Assembly (NCBI GenBank): GCA_035656635.1
Contig: DASRSD010000145.1
Location: 62,001 to 126,000 of the forward strand
Length of the DNA: 64,000 bases
DNA from: Pirellulales bacterium
Lineage (GTDB): Bacteria > Planctomycetota > Planctomycetia > Pirellulales > JADZDJ01
Reading direction: 5' to 3'
Shown here piece by piece: positions 42,845 to 52,700 of the stretch. The position numbers and the translations under genes were made by a program. Within the stretch, counting starts at the first letter, position 1. Each line of letters begins with the position of its first letter. The notes under the pieces were generated by a model. That model made no database searches. It was not told the origin of the DNA and saw only the letters and a program-made list of their open reading frames with translations.

Positions 42845-43447
42845 GTGAAAGCTGTTTTCGCCAGCGTTCCTGACCATATTTTGGAGTGGCGGCGCCGCAC
42901 TGATGCCGACCAGTGGGACGAAATGTGGGAAGGGGTTTTACATATGGCGCCGAGTCCGAATCGAGAGCATCAGAGTATTGAGTTCAAATTGGCGATGTGG
43001 TTGGAGCAGAATTGGGCCGAGCCAAATGGCTGTCGGATTTATCCGCAAATTAATGTTGCCGAACCAGACATTGATAAATGGACTGACAATTATCGAATCC
43101 CCGATCTCGTGCTGTTGATGCCGGCGCGATTCAATATCGATCGCAACGAATACTTCAACGGCGGGCCGGATGCGGTTGTCGAAATTCACAGCCCAGAAGA
43201 CGAGGCGTATGAAAAGCTCGATTTCTATTTCAAAGTCGGCGTGCGAGAAGTATGGATTATTGAGCGCGATTCCAAGCGCCCGGAAATCTACGAGCCCGCC
43301 GGCGCCGGCGGGCATCAACTGCGCAAGGCCGATGCGAACGGTTGGCTCCGCAGTGACGTGGCCGGCGCCGAATTCCGCGCCGCCGGTAACGGCAAGCTCG
43401 AAATCCGCTTGACCGGCCGCCCGGAAACCGCCGCGAGATTGCCGTGA
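42845..43447 (+). CDS. Uma2-family putative endonuclease (PD-(D/E)xK fold)
   Basis: A 200-residue protein; the GTG at 42845 starts at the family's first conserved part, and an upstream in-frame extension through the glnN terminator is rejected. The Uma2/DUF820 layout is visible: 'WDEMWEGVLHMAPSPNREHQ' near 24-43, 'NYRIPDLVLLMPARF' near 84-98 and 'PDAVVEIHSPEDEAYEKLDF' near 108-127, ending with 'VREVWIIERDSKRPEIY'. The PD, the Glu of VVEI and the later Lys fit a PD-(D/E)xK nuclease site. These proteins are widespread in cyanobacteria and planctomycetes, and their function is not established. Confidence 0.85.
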   Translation: MKAVFASVPDHILEWRRRTDADQWDEMWEGVLHMAPSPNREHQSIEFKLAMWLEQNWAEPNGCRIYPQINVAEPDIDKWTDNYRIPDLVLLMPARFNIDRNEYFNGGPDAVVEIHSPEDEAYEKLDFYFKVGVREVWIIERDSKRPEIYEPAGAGGHQLRKADANGWLRSDVAGAEFRAAGNGKLEIRLTGRPETAARLP

Positions 43448-43650
43448 CGGACGCGTTGACCAAATCAAATGGTCTCGCCCGCCTGAAAAGCATTCTTACA
43501 ACGTTTAGCGGCCGAGCTTGCTCGGCGCTCGCATACCAGCCGGTCAGCACTCGCAACACTTTTGTAAGACTTGAAAGAAGTTTATATTAGTTCGAAGAGT
43601 TTGCAACAATTCGGCTATTGAATCAATCGTTATTCGGGGGAAGAGTTTCG

Positions 43651-44481
43651 ATGCCTGAATGGACCCGGGAAACGATTGTCGATGAGGCTCGCAAGACGGC
43701 GGGTAAGGTAGACGGTCCGCTCTCGAAGTCGGCATTCCGTCAGCATACAGGCATTTCCGACTATTACATTTACCGCCTCTTTCCCGAAGGCGGCTGGACG
43801 GAGATACGCGAACTCGCAGGTTTGCCGCGTCATCCGCAAGATAATGAATCGTTGGAAGACGACGAGCTACTTCAAGAATTTCATCGTGTCGTGGAGCATT
43901 TTGGTGAGGTCCCAACAGGGCACAGATTCGCGTCGGTAGCGACGATAAGTTTTGACACTCTGAAGAAGCGGTTCGATGGCCGCGATGGATTAATCGGTCG
44001 TTACCGTGATTGGCTAATAACCAAGCATCCGGACTCCCCGTTGCTGCAAATGATAAAAGTGAAGTCGACGCATGAGATAGTTCCGCCACCTATCGCCGTC
44101 CCAACCACTGAACGCCCTCAGTGGTCGAAGGCCGATGGGCTAGTCTTTGGTGCCCCGATCAATTTTCGCGGGTTACGTCATGCGCCAATTAACGAGCAAG
44201 GTGTCGTGTATTTGTTTGGGATGGTCAGTTCCGAATTAGGGCTGATCGTCGAAGCTGTTCAGTCAGCCTTTCCAGATTGTGAAGCCAAGCGATGCATCGA
44301 TAGGAACAATAATCGATGGCAGCGGGTAAGAATCGAATTCGAATTCTACAGCAGCAATTTCCGCGAACACGGCCACAATTGCACGGGTTGCGACTTAATC
44401 GTTTGCTGGGAGCATGACTGGCATGACTGCCCAATCGAGGTCATTGAGTTGCGGTCAGTGATCGATCAACTTGACGCATAA
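43651..44481 (+). CDS. Homing-endonuclease-associated-repeat protein with nuclease-like C terminus
   Basis: A 276-residue protein from the ATG at 43651. The N-terminal part carries two helix-turn-helix-like repeats of the homing endonuclease associated type: 'SKSAFRQHTGISDYYIYRLF' near 25-44 and 'GHRFASVATISFDTLKKRF' near 87-105. A linker follows. The C-terminal domain (about 155-270) reads 'PINFRGLRHAPINEQGVVYL', 'LIVEAVQSAFPDCEAKR', 'RVRIEFEFYSSNFREHGHN' and 'CDLIVCWEHDW'. The acidic/Lys residues and the 'DLIVCW' strand resemble a PD-(D/E)xK-type nuclease core. Family recalled from annotation practice, not searched. It sits among Uma2, pRiA4b and toxin-antitoxin genes. Confidence 0.65.
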   Translation: MPEWTRETIVDEARKTAGKVDGPLSKSAFRQHTGISDYYIYRLFPEGGWTEIRELAGLPRHPQDNESLEDDELLQEFHRVVEHFGEVPTGHRFASVATISFDTLKKRFDGRDGLIGRYRDWLITKHPDSPLLQMIKVKSTHEIVPPPIAVPTTERPQWSKADGLVFGAPINFRGLRHAPINEQGVVYLFGMVSSELGLIVEAVQSAFPDCEAKRCIDRNNNRWQRVRIEFEFYSSNFREHGHNCTGCDLIVCWEHDWHDCPIEVIELRSVIDQLDA

Positions 44482-44621
44482 TCGCGGCGGCTCGGCCACC
44501 GATAACCAAACGCTGCAATGGACCGTGCGGGCATGACGGTCCCTGGTATTCGATAGTTGGTCGGCACTCGCCCCGGCCATTGAACGGTGTTACGTTAGAG
44601 GCGTTTCAACTGGAAATCAGC

Positions 44622-45107
44622 ATGGCAAAGAAGACGGCCCCGATCTATGTCGTCAAAGTGGCACTCAAGGATGCCAAAAAGATTTGGCGGCGAATCGCCC
44701 TTCGGGGAAATCAAACGCTCGACGATCTGCACGAAGCGATCTACGATGCCTTTGACCGCTACGACGAGCATTTGTACTCGTTTTTCTTTCCGCCCGAGGG
44801 AAGCCGAAGCCGCGGGCGAAATCGACTGCGCGATGCCGTGGAGTACGCACACCCGTACATGGTCGAAGATCCAGGGCCGTTTCGCGACGAGCCGCTGCTG
44901 GATGCTTCCCAGACTCGAATCGATTCGCTTGGCTTATCGAAGGGACAACGATTTGAATACCTGTTCGATTGGGGCGACGAGTGGTGGCATGAATTGACCG
45001 TCGAAGAAGTCGATGCAAAGCCTGAAAGAGGGCGGTATCCAAAGATCGTCGAAAAGCATGGGGAATCTCCGCCCCAGTATCCGGATTTGGAGGAATGCGA
45101 GGAATAG
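44622..45107 (+). CDS. Plasmid pRiA4b ORF-3 family protein
   Basis: A 161-residue protein from the ATG at 44622. 'YVVKVALKDAKKIWRRIALR' near 8-27, 'TLDDLHEAIYDAFDRYDEHL' near 32-51, and 'FEYLFDWGDEWWHELTVEEV' near 111-130 are the family's conserved blocks. The family is named from an Agrobacterium plasmid and is common near mobile elements; its role is unknown. It begins about 140 bases after the homing-repeat protein on the same strand. Confidence 0.85.
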   Translation: MAKKTAPIYVVKVALKDAKKIWRRIALRGNQTLDDLHEAIYDAFDRYDEHLYSFFFPPEGSRSRGRNRLRDAVEYAHPYMVEDPGPFRDEPLLDASQTRIDSLGLSKGQRFEYLFDWGDEWWHELTVEEVDAKPERGRYPKIVEKHGESPPQYPDLEECEE

Positions 45108-45186
45108 CCAGCGAGCAATTGGCAAGTTGCTGCTGAATCGCCTTGCGCGATAGGGGGATGTGTTATTTGTGCCGGCGACCGATGCG

Positions 45187-45416
45187 CTAGACGCGCAGCA
45201 CCTTTACCAGTCTGTCTTGCGAATCGACGGAATAAATTATTCCCAACGGCTGCTCAAATAAAATTCTGCGACTTAAATCTCGTGACTCGCCGACTTCGAT
45301 CGGAAAGTCTCGCAAAAGATCATCCACGATCGACGCCGCCTTGGTAACTGCATCGCGAGCCAGATTTTCGTTAGCGCTGTTTCCGCCGTCCGATTCCATA
45401 CGACGGTGTATTTCAT
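45187..45416 (-). pseudogene. RelE/ParE-family toxin, frameshifted
   Basis: The ATG at 45416 overlaps the antitoxin stop by four bases (ATGA) and opens 'MKYTVVWNRTAETALTKIWL', the usual N terminus of ParE-like toxins. That frame is lost near 45345-45360. The family continuation, 'RDAVTKAASIVDDLLRDF' then 'SRRILFEQPLGIIYSVDSQD' and 'RLVKVLRV', is in another frame and ends at 45187. The frames are joined by restoring a number of bases equal to 1 modulo 3, probably about 13 because the 'DR' part between IW and AVT is short. Without repair no full toxin is made. Assembly error is the alternative. Confidence 0.7.
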
Positions 45417-45638
45417 TTAAGGCGCTCGAAGTCGGCTAGGATTTTGCTTAATGGCCGACCCTCTTCTTTTTCCGCTTCGCATAGCTCCCCCTCAGTGAAT
45501 GGCGGAACATAGTATTCATAGTCGCTGACCGGTCGAAACCAGCCCAACGTGTTCCCCTCTGCGTCGCAGACCTCGACGCTACGTTCTAGGCCCGCGAGTT
45601 TAGCGCCGGGTGGATGGATCAACAGTAAGCTTGTCCAT
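45413..45638 (-). pseudogene. Antitoxin of the RelE/ParE pair, probably frameshifted at its start
   Basis: The ATG at 45638 has a GAAAGG ribosome site nine bases upstream and reads 'MDKLTVDPST', then stops. The rest, 'GAKLAGLERSVEVCDAEGNT' and 'LGWFRPVSDYEYYVPPFTEG', is one frame over. Dropping one C from CCACCCGG at about 45609 joins them into 'LTVDPSTGAKLAGLERSVEV', which fits related antitoxins. Alternatively translation starts at a TTG at 45622, giving a 69-residue protein with no frameshift. The C-terminal 'RPLSKILADFERLK' helix would bind the toxin. Toxin and antitoxin overlap by four bases. Confidence 0.6.
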
Positions 45639-45724
45639 AGAAATTGCCTTTCTCATTGTCCTTATTGACAACCAATCTATTTTAGACAAGCTGTTGTGTC
45701 ACGAGCAACTTTGCCAAATCTCTC

Positions 45725-47026
45725 TTACCCGCGCTTATCCAGCGATTGGTATTCGCGCTTTAATGCGCCGGTGTAAATTTGCCGGGGGCGGCAGATTTTT
45801 TTGCCCGGCGTGTGGTGCATTTCCATCCAATGGGCAATCCAGCCCGGCAGGCGGCCGATGGCGAATAGCACGGTGAACATGTTCACCGGAATGCCCATGG
45901 CGCGGTAGATCACGCCGCTGTAGAAATCGACGTTGGGGTAGAGCTTCCGCTCGATGAAGTATTCATCCTTGAGTGCCGCCGCTTCCAATTCCTGGGCGAC
46001 ATCGAAAATGGGATCGCGGATTTTCAACTTATTCAGCAGTTTGTCACAAGTGCGCTTGATGATGGTCGCCCGGGGGTCGAAGTTTTTGTATACCCGGTGG
46101 CCAAAGCCCATCAGGCGGAAGCCGGAATCTTTTTTCTTGGCCAAATCGACGTATTTTTTCACGTTGCCGCCATCGGCGCGAATTTCCTCCAGCATTTCCA
46201 CACAGGCCTGATTGGCCCCGCCATGCAGCGGGCCCCACAACGCGCAAATGCCGGCCGAAATGGAAGCGAATAAGTTGGCGTCGCTGGAGCCGACCATTCG
46301 CACGGTGCTGGTGCTGCAGTTTTGCTCGTGATCGGCGTGGACAATCAAGAGCAGGTTGAGCGCCTCGACAAAATCGGGGTCGACCTCGTACGTTTCGCAC
46401 GGCACGCCGAACATCAAATACAAAAAGTTGGAGCAATAATCCAAGTCGTTTCGCGGATACATGAACGGCTGGCCGGTCGATTTTTTGAAACTGTAGCTGG
46501 CGATGGTCGGCAGCTTGGCCATCAGCCGGTGGACCGAAACTTCCACTTGCCGCGGATCGCGGGGATCGAGCGAATCTTGATAAAACGTGGAAAGCGCCCC
46601 CACCACGCTGCTTAAAATCGCCATCGGGTGGGCATCTCGCGGGAAGCCGTCGTAAAACGATTTCATTTCCTCGTGCAGCATCGTGTGACGCAGCAAGGAA
46701 CTTTTGAAGTACTGCAGCTGCTGTTTGTTGGGCAGTTCGCCGTAGATCAGTAGGTAGCTGGTCTCGACAAAATCGCTGCGCTCCGCCAGTTGCTCGATCG
46801 GGTAGCCGCGGTATCGCAAAATGCCTTGTTCGCCGTCCAGAAACGTTATGCCGCTGATGGCCGAGCCGGTGTTCATGTAACCGTCGTCCATCGTAATCAA
46901 TCCGGTGGCGCCGCGGAGCTTGGAAATATCGACGGCGGTTTCGTGCTCCGTGCCGATAATGATCGGCAATTCCAGTTGATGACCGTTGTACAGCAGTTTG
47001 GCCGCGTCAGACATGTTGGTATTCAT
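45725..47026 (-). CDS. gltA: Citrate synthase
   Basis: A 433-residue enzyme that condenses oxaloacetate and acetyl-CoA in the TCA cycle. The start is placed at the ATG at 47026 (MNTNMSDAAKLLYNGHQLEL); the upstream open frame is unrelated. Typical type II features are 'GITFLDGEQGILRYRGYPIE' near 59-78, catalytic-His regions 'GPLHGGANQACVEMLEEI' and 'MGFGHRVYKNFDPRATIIKR', and the 'HADHEQNCSTSTVRMVGSS' helix. The C terminus 'RPRQIYTGALKREYQSLDKR' is standard. It is the last gene of a minus-strand run with mfd, a prolyl isomerase and a CYTH protein, though a 240-base gap suggests its own promoter. Confidence 0.97.
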   Translation of the reverse strand: MNTNMSDAAKLLYNGHQLELPIIIGTEHETAVDISKLRGATGLITMDDGYMNTGSAISGITFLDGEQGILRYRGYPIEQLAERSDFVETSYLLIYGELPNKQQLQYFKSSLLRHTMLHEEMKSFYDGFPRDAHPMAILSSVVGALSTFYQDSLDPRDPRQVEVSVHRLMAKLPTIASYSFKKSTGQPFMYPRNDLDYCSNFLYLMFGVPCETYEVDPDFVEALNLLLIVHADHEQNCSTSTVRMVGSSDANLFASISAGICALWGPLHGGANQACVEMLEEIRADGGNVKKYVDLAKKKDSGFRLMGFGHRVYKNFDPRATIIKRTCDKLLNKLKIRDPIFDVAQELEAAALKDEYFIERKLYPNVDFYSGVIYRAMGIPVNMFTVLFAIGRLPGWIAHWMEMHHTPGKKICRPRQIYTGALKREYQSLDKRG

Positions 47027-47268
47027 TGCACAGTTGTCAGAAGAACGGAAACCAGCCCAATCAATGATGGACGGTAAAAGAGCACGGGTCGAACAATGCG
47101 CACAATGAATTCGAACTCTCCCGATGCAGCCGGTTCGAATGCGCCGCCTGAAGTTATCATACCGGCGCGGCCCAGCCAGCGGAAGCGGCCAGCGGACACC
47201 GCCACATTTTCTCAATGAGGCGAGGACCCGGCTGGCGGCCTGTAGAAAACAGGCGGCCACAGGTTTTC

Positions 47269-47814
47269 CTACTTGGCCTGCAACATGTCGGAGTAGGAAG
47301 TCGCTAGCAAGTCGGCCGGCTCGATGCCGAATTCTTGTTGCAGTTTGGCCAGCTGCGTGTGGCCGGCGGCGGCATTTACTTGGAGACCGAGCACTGCCTC
47401 GAATTCCAAAAACGTGCCAAGCTGGGTCACTTCGTCCAAATGAATGCGCACGTTATCGTGCAAGAAAATTTCGCGGCGCTTGGCCACGACCACGCGAATG
47501 CCCATTTCGCGCTTCAAAGCCACGGCTCGGGCCGGATCGGTAATTTCCACGATTTGGTAATCGCTTTGCTTGGCGTTGAGTTCGTCGGGGCGATCGTAAC
47601 TGATGAGCTGCGCGAGCCGCTGCGGCGGTTCATTCGGCCGTGGGCCATAATCGACAATTTCGCGCAGCTTCAGCCGGCCCTGCGGACAGTAAAAGTATGT
47701 GTCGGTTTGCTGTTGCACGCCCAGATATTCCGTGGCCACACGCTGCGCAATGATGCGGGCGGCAGCGAGATTGTGCAGCCGCGCTTTCAGTTCGATATTG
47801 CGGGCAGGTTCCAT
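47269..47814 (-). CDS. CYTH-domain protein (CyaB/thiamine-triphosphatase superfamily)
   Basis: A 181-residue protein. The ExExK-type entry of the CYTH tunnel is 'NIELKARL' near 6-13, here reduced to ExK. Later strands carry 'DTYFYCPQGRLKLREI', 'VVVAKRREIFLHDNVRIHLD' and 'LGTFLEFEAVLG', with the alternating charged residues that bind triphosphate and metal. Members hydrolyse tripolyphosphate or thiamine triphosphate, or act as class IV adenylate cyclases; the substrate cannot be chosen here. It starts 60 bases after the prolyl isomerase stop. Confidence 0.85.
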   Translation of the reverse strand: MEPARNIELKARLHNLAAARIIAQRVATEYLGVQQQTDTYFYCPQGRLKLREIVDYGPRPNEPPQRLAQLISYDRPDELNAKQSDYQIVEITDPARAVALKREMGIRVVVAKRREIFLHDNVRIHLDEVTQLGTFLEFEAVLGLQVNAAAGHTQLAKLQQEFGIEPADLLATSYSDMLQAK

Positions 47815-47874
47815 GGTCGAAGATTATCACCATGGCGAGCAGAAAAAGAAGCCGTATGGCTCAGACGCGCAAAC

Positions 47875-49641
47875 TCAGAAATGATGATCCTCTTCCTTGG
47901 GCGGGCCGTCCAATCCGCCGAGCTGGTCATCGAATACACTGTGGACCGGCGTTTTTTTGTGCAACTCAGCCAAGTATTTGTCGCGCTGTTTTTTGAAGTT
48001 TTCTTCTTTCAATTGCTTTTTAATGTCGCCTTGGGCATCTTCAAATGATTTTCGCCCGGCGACTTTGCGGTCGACGACTCGAATAATGTGGAAACCGCGA
48101 TCGCTTTCGACAATGCTGCTGAGGCTGCCAATCGGCAATTGGAACATGTTTTCGTCCAGGGCTTTGCAAGCCAAACTGCCTTGGGTGGTCCAATCGTAGG
48201 CGCCCCCTTTATCGGCCGTTGGCCCCTGCGACATTTTCATGGCCACTTCAGTGAACGGCGCGCCTTGCATCACCTGATTTCCCATTTGGGCAATCGCGGC
48301 GTAGGCCGCGTTCTTGTCGGAAAACTTGTCGAAGCTAACCATCAGCTCTTCCCACTTGGCTTGGGCCGGGTATTCGTAATCGAGCAAATGCTGCTCGTAA
48401 TAACCCAGCACGTCGGCTAAGGCCACTTGCTTGTCGTCTTTGACTTGTTGGTCCCGCCACCCGTGATAAATATTTTGCTCGAAGAACGAACGTCGTTCCC
48501 AATCCAGCGAGCTGCCTCCTTTGCGGAGCGCTTCGTCCAGCTCATGCTGATTAGAAACGTGATAATCTTCCATCAGCTTGGGAATTCGATTTTTGTCGAA
48601 ATCGTGATTCACTTCGACTTCAATTTTTGCCATCCCCGCGGCGGGAATCGTTTGCTTAGCATCGTTCACAACGAGCTTCATTTCCACCATTTGCTTCAGC
48701 ACCGGACGCATCGCCGCTTCAATAAATTCCTTTTCGTGCTCTGGCGGGGGAGCGGAAAACATATTGTTGTGAATGGCCTGGTTGATCATCGCCCGCACAT
48801 CGCCCGCAAGAATGGGCAGATTGCCGACCGTGGCGACGATTTTTCCATCTGCATATTCTTCTCTCGGTCCCGGCAATACTTGCAAGCTTTGCATGTTGGC
48901 ATCTGGCTGCGGGACCATTGCCACACCACCAGGCGTAGCTTGGATCGTGCCGTTGGGAACCGGGCCGCTGGGACCAAGGGCTCCCATCGGCATGGTTTGC
49001 ATCGGCGCGGGAACGTAGGCTGCAGCCGGCGGCATGGTTTGCGCCGGAACTGGATTCATACCCGGCGGAAGAGGAGATGCAGTTGGCGGCGTCGCCGCGT
49101 AAGAATTTTGTGGCATCCCCACATAAGAGATTTGCGGCTGGGCTTGGTACGGAGATGGGTATTGAGCTGCAGGCTGTCCGGCCGTTTGAGGCATCGTTTG
49201 AGGCGGCAACGTCCCCTGCGGTATAACAGCGCCCGGCATGGTAGCGCCATACCCCGATGCATTCGTGGGCGAAGCAACCGGCGCTGCGCCATTGGTGGCC
49301 GCGCTGGGGGTAGCATATTCTAACGGGGCGCCGGGCCAAGAAACCGGTCGAGTGGCTGGAATTGGTTGCGTTAGTCCACTGGGTAAATTGCTGTACGGCA
49401 CTACACCCGGCTGCCCTCCCCAACCCGGTGAAGGAGGCGCCTGCGAATTCCAATCGTTCGCTTGTGGAGAGGCGGCAGCCACGCCCGGCGATTGGGCGCG
49501 CACGCTGCGTGCCAAATCGATCAAATCTTGCGCCAACCCTGGCCGCAGCCACAACGTGGCCAGCAGCGCCAAAGTGGCGCACATCAGTAAGTTATACAGC
49601 GTCCGTGCCACGCACAGCCTGCGCTTGATGAGTTGGAACAC
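47875..49641 (-). CDS. Parvulin-type peptidyl-prolyl isomerase, exported
   Basis: A 588-residue protein with a GTG start and a long leader (LYNLLMCATLALLATLWL, near 17-34) that is a signal peptide or anchor. Residues about 50-240 are Pro/Ala/Gln-rich and low in complexity ('PPQTMPQTAGQPAAQYPSPY'), probably an unstructured spacer. A SurA/PpiC-like N-terminal helical part follows (about 260-420), then a rotamase domain near 430-530: 'GNQVMQGAPFTEVAMKMSQG', 'GAYDWTTQGSLACKALDENM' and 'IVESDRGFHIIRVVDRKVAG'. It would fold exported or outer-membrane proteins. It is 91 bases downstream of mfd. Confidence 0.88.
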   Translation of the reverse strand: MFQLIKRRLCVARTLYNLLMCATLALLATLWLRPGLAQDLIDLARSVRAQSPGVAAASPQANDWNSQAPPSPGWGGQPGVVPYSNLPSGLTQPIPATRPVSWPGAPLEYATPSAATNGAAPVASPTNASGYGATMPGAVIPQGTLPPQTMPQTAGQPAAQYPSPYQAQPQISYVGMPQNSYAATPPTASPLPPGMNPVPAQTMPPAAAYVPAPMQTMPMGALGPSGPVPNGTIQATPGGVAMVPQPDANMQSLQVLPGPREEYADGKIVATVGNLPILAGDVRAMINQAIHNNMFSAPPPEHEKEFIEAAMRPVLKQMVEMKLVVNDAKQTIPAAGMAKIEVEVNHDFDKNRIPKLMEDYHVSNQHELDEALRKGGSSLDWERRSFFEQNIYHGWRDQQVKDDKQVALADVLGYYEQHLLDYEYPAQAKWEELMVSFDKFSDKNAAYAAIAQMGNQVMQGAPFTEVAMKMSQGPTADKGGAYDWTTQGSLACKALDENMFQLPIGSLSSIVESDRGFHIIRVVDRKVAGRKSFEDAQGDIKKQLKEENFKKQRDKYLAELHKKTPVHSVFDDQLGGLDGPPKEEDHHF

Positions 49642-49732
49642 CGAGCAAGGAAAGGACGAAACTCAGAAAAGTGCACATCCGAATGGATCTTGGTCATTGC
49701 CCTTTTTTGTGGGCGGAAGTTTAGCGGCGAAC

Positions 49733-52700
49733 TCACTTTAGCTGCAAGACGGATTCTGCCAATGCTAGCAGGGAATCTGCGTCGATTTTATGGCCTTTCA
49801 GCGGCAAGTAAGCACTGCGATCGTCAACAATGCGTAGCCGATTGTTGTTCAAACGGTTCAATTCTTCAATTTTTAGGCGGTTGGCGTATTGGAAAACGAG
49901 ATAGCCTTCCTCGCGTCCAATCGAAGCAATATGCCACTGCGCGGCTGCAATCCGGAGTTGGGCAAACCTCACCATACCTGCAGCGGAGGGAGGCAAGGGA
50001 CCGAAACGATCCAACATTTCCGCCCCCAAATCGTTCAATTCGTCTTGGGCCGTGACACGCGTCAGCCGGCGATATAAATCGATTTTCATCCGCATGTCGG
50101 GCACGTAACTGCGGGGAATGAAGGCTTCGCCGGGTAAATCAACGTGCACTTCAATCGTTTGCCTTGGCGGCAGCTTCTTCAGTTTGCGAACGGCCTGTTC
50201 CAGCAGCTCGCAATATAACTCGTAGCCAATTGTGGCAATGTGCCCACTTTGCTGCGTGCCCAAAATGTTGCCGGCCCCGCGAATTTCTAAATCTCGCATG
50301 GCGATGGCAAACCCGGCCCCCATATCGCTGAATTCTTCGATGGCGCGCAATCGCTTGGCCGAATTCGTCGATAAATACTTGTTCGGATCGAGCAGCAAAT
50401 AACAGTAGGCCCGGTGCTTGTAACGCCCTACCCGGCCGCGCAATTGATGCAAATCGGCCAGACCGTAGCGATCTGCCTCGTCGATGAAAATTGTGTTGGC
50501 GTTGGGAATATCGAGCCCGCTTTCGACAATCGTCGTCGCCAGCAAGATATCGAATTTGTGATTCACGAAATCAAGCATCACGCTTTCCAATTGATGCTCC
50601 GGCATTTGGCCGTGCCCAATGCGAATGCGGACTTCCGGCACAATGCGCTGCAGCCGGGCGGCCAGCAAGTCGATGTTGTTGACGCGATTGTGGACGAAAA
50701 ACGCTTGTCCGTTGCGATTGATCTCCCGCATCAGGCCGTGGCGAATTAACTCTTCGTCGAACCGTGTCACGCGGGTTTCCACGGCCAAGCGGTCTTCCGG
50801 CGGCGTTTCTAAATTCGAAATATCGCGCAAACCCAACAGAGACATGTGCAACGTGCGCGGAATGGGCGTGGCCGTCATGGTAAGCACGTCGACCGTGGTC
50901 CGGAGCGCTTTCAGCCGCTCTTTCACTTCCACGCCAAAGCGCTGCTCCTCATCGATCACCAGCAGCCCCAAATTTTGAAAATTCACGTCGCCTTGAGCAA
51001 GCCGATGCGTGCCAATTACCAAATCGACCGAGCCATCGATTAGCCCGGCGATGGTTTCACGCTGCTGCTTCTCCGTGGCGAAGCGGCTAAGCACATCAAT
51101 ACGGAACGGAAATTCCGCCATGCGTGCCGTAAAGGTGCGGCGGTGTTGCTCGGCCAAAATGGTCGTGGGAACCAATACCGCCACTTGAAAGCCGGCGTCA
51201 ATCGCTTTGAACGCCGCCCGAATGGCCAGTTCCGTTTTGCCGTAGCCCACGTCGCCGCACAGCAGCCGGTCCATCGGGCGCGGCTGCCGCATGTCATGTT
51301 TGATGGCGCCAATGGCCGAAAGCTGGTCGGGCGTTTCGCGATAAGGAAAGGCGGCATCAAATTCGCGCTGCCATTCGCTGTCGGACGGAAACTCAATGCC
51401 GGGGCGCAACGACCGCATGGCTTGCACCTGAAGCATGTCGGCCGCCAAATCGATCACCGCCCGCTGGGCCGCTTCCTTTTGCCGCACCCACATTCGCCCG
51501 CCAATATGCGCCAGGCTGGGCCGGGCTTTATTGCCGCCGATGTATTTTTGCACCAGGTCAATGTTGGAAGCCGGCACGAAAATGCGCGTGCCGCCGTGAA
51601 ACTCCACCTCCAAGTGTTCTTCTACAGTCCCATTTTTTTCCAGCAGCTTCATCCCCCGATAGCGGCCAATGCCGTGCGAAAGATGCACCACGTAATCCCC
51701 TTCGCGCAGCTCCAGGAAGCTGTCGATCACACGGCCCAACCGGCGTCGGGCTGGCCGATTCAAATCTTGCCGATGAAACAGCTCGCCGCTGGAAACCAGC
51801 ACGACGCGCTCGCTCACCAATCGAAAACCCATTTGCAACCTGCCCAATGGAAAATGCAACCGGTCGGCGGCCGCCAGTTTCGTATTGCCGAAAATCTCGC
51901 GCAAGCGATCCGCCTCCGCTTGTGTCGGGCAAATCAAATGCACGTCGTACCCTGTGCCGACCGTGTCCAACTCATCGCGTACTTTGGCAATGTCACCACT
52001 GAATCGCTCCACGCTTTCAATTCGCAATTGACATTCGGCTTCCATCGAGCCGCTGGCGACTGCGGCGGCGGTAACGGAAGGAAAGCGGTACATGGCGGCC
52101 AGTGCGTCATCCAAATCATGCACTTCTTGCGGCCGGTCCAAGCGCTGACGATAGTGCCGCCCCTCCTCTTGCATTTCGTGCGGTTCCACCAGCAGAAACC
52201 AACTTCGCGGCGGCAGGTAACTGGCAAAATGATCTGACGCCGCCGCGGACTCATTGGGCAGCATGGTAATGTCAACCGAATTAAGCGATTCCAAGCTGCG
52301 TTGCGTGCTGACTTCAAATTGCCGCAGCGATTCCACGGTATCGCCAAAAAATTCGATCCGCACAGGATGAAACCAATCAGGCGCAAAGACATCCACAATG
52401 CCGCCGCGGGGCGAAAACTCGCCCGGCAGTTCCACAGCGGTAGTGTTGAGAAAACCGTTTTCCGCCAGCCACCGGAGGAGCGCGTCGGGTGAAATTTCCT
52501 CCCCCACCCGCAACCGCTTGGTTTGGGCATTCAGCACCGCTTTAGACGACACGGGCTGGAGCAACGCTTGAATGCTGGTGACGATCAGGCGCGGCGACTT
52601 CAGTTCACCTTGCGGCGCCGATTGTGAACTCAGTAATTTCAGCACTCGCAAGCGGTCGCCGTGAGCTTCATCTTGAATGTTGCGCTCGCCGGGCGCGCTT

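Noticed and set aside
45620-45622. TTG as the true antitoxin start with no frameshift
   Set aside because: Not fully excluded, but the upstream ATG has a better ribosome site and its frame supplies the missing N-terminal family residues after a one-base repair.
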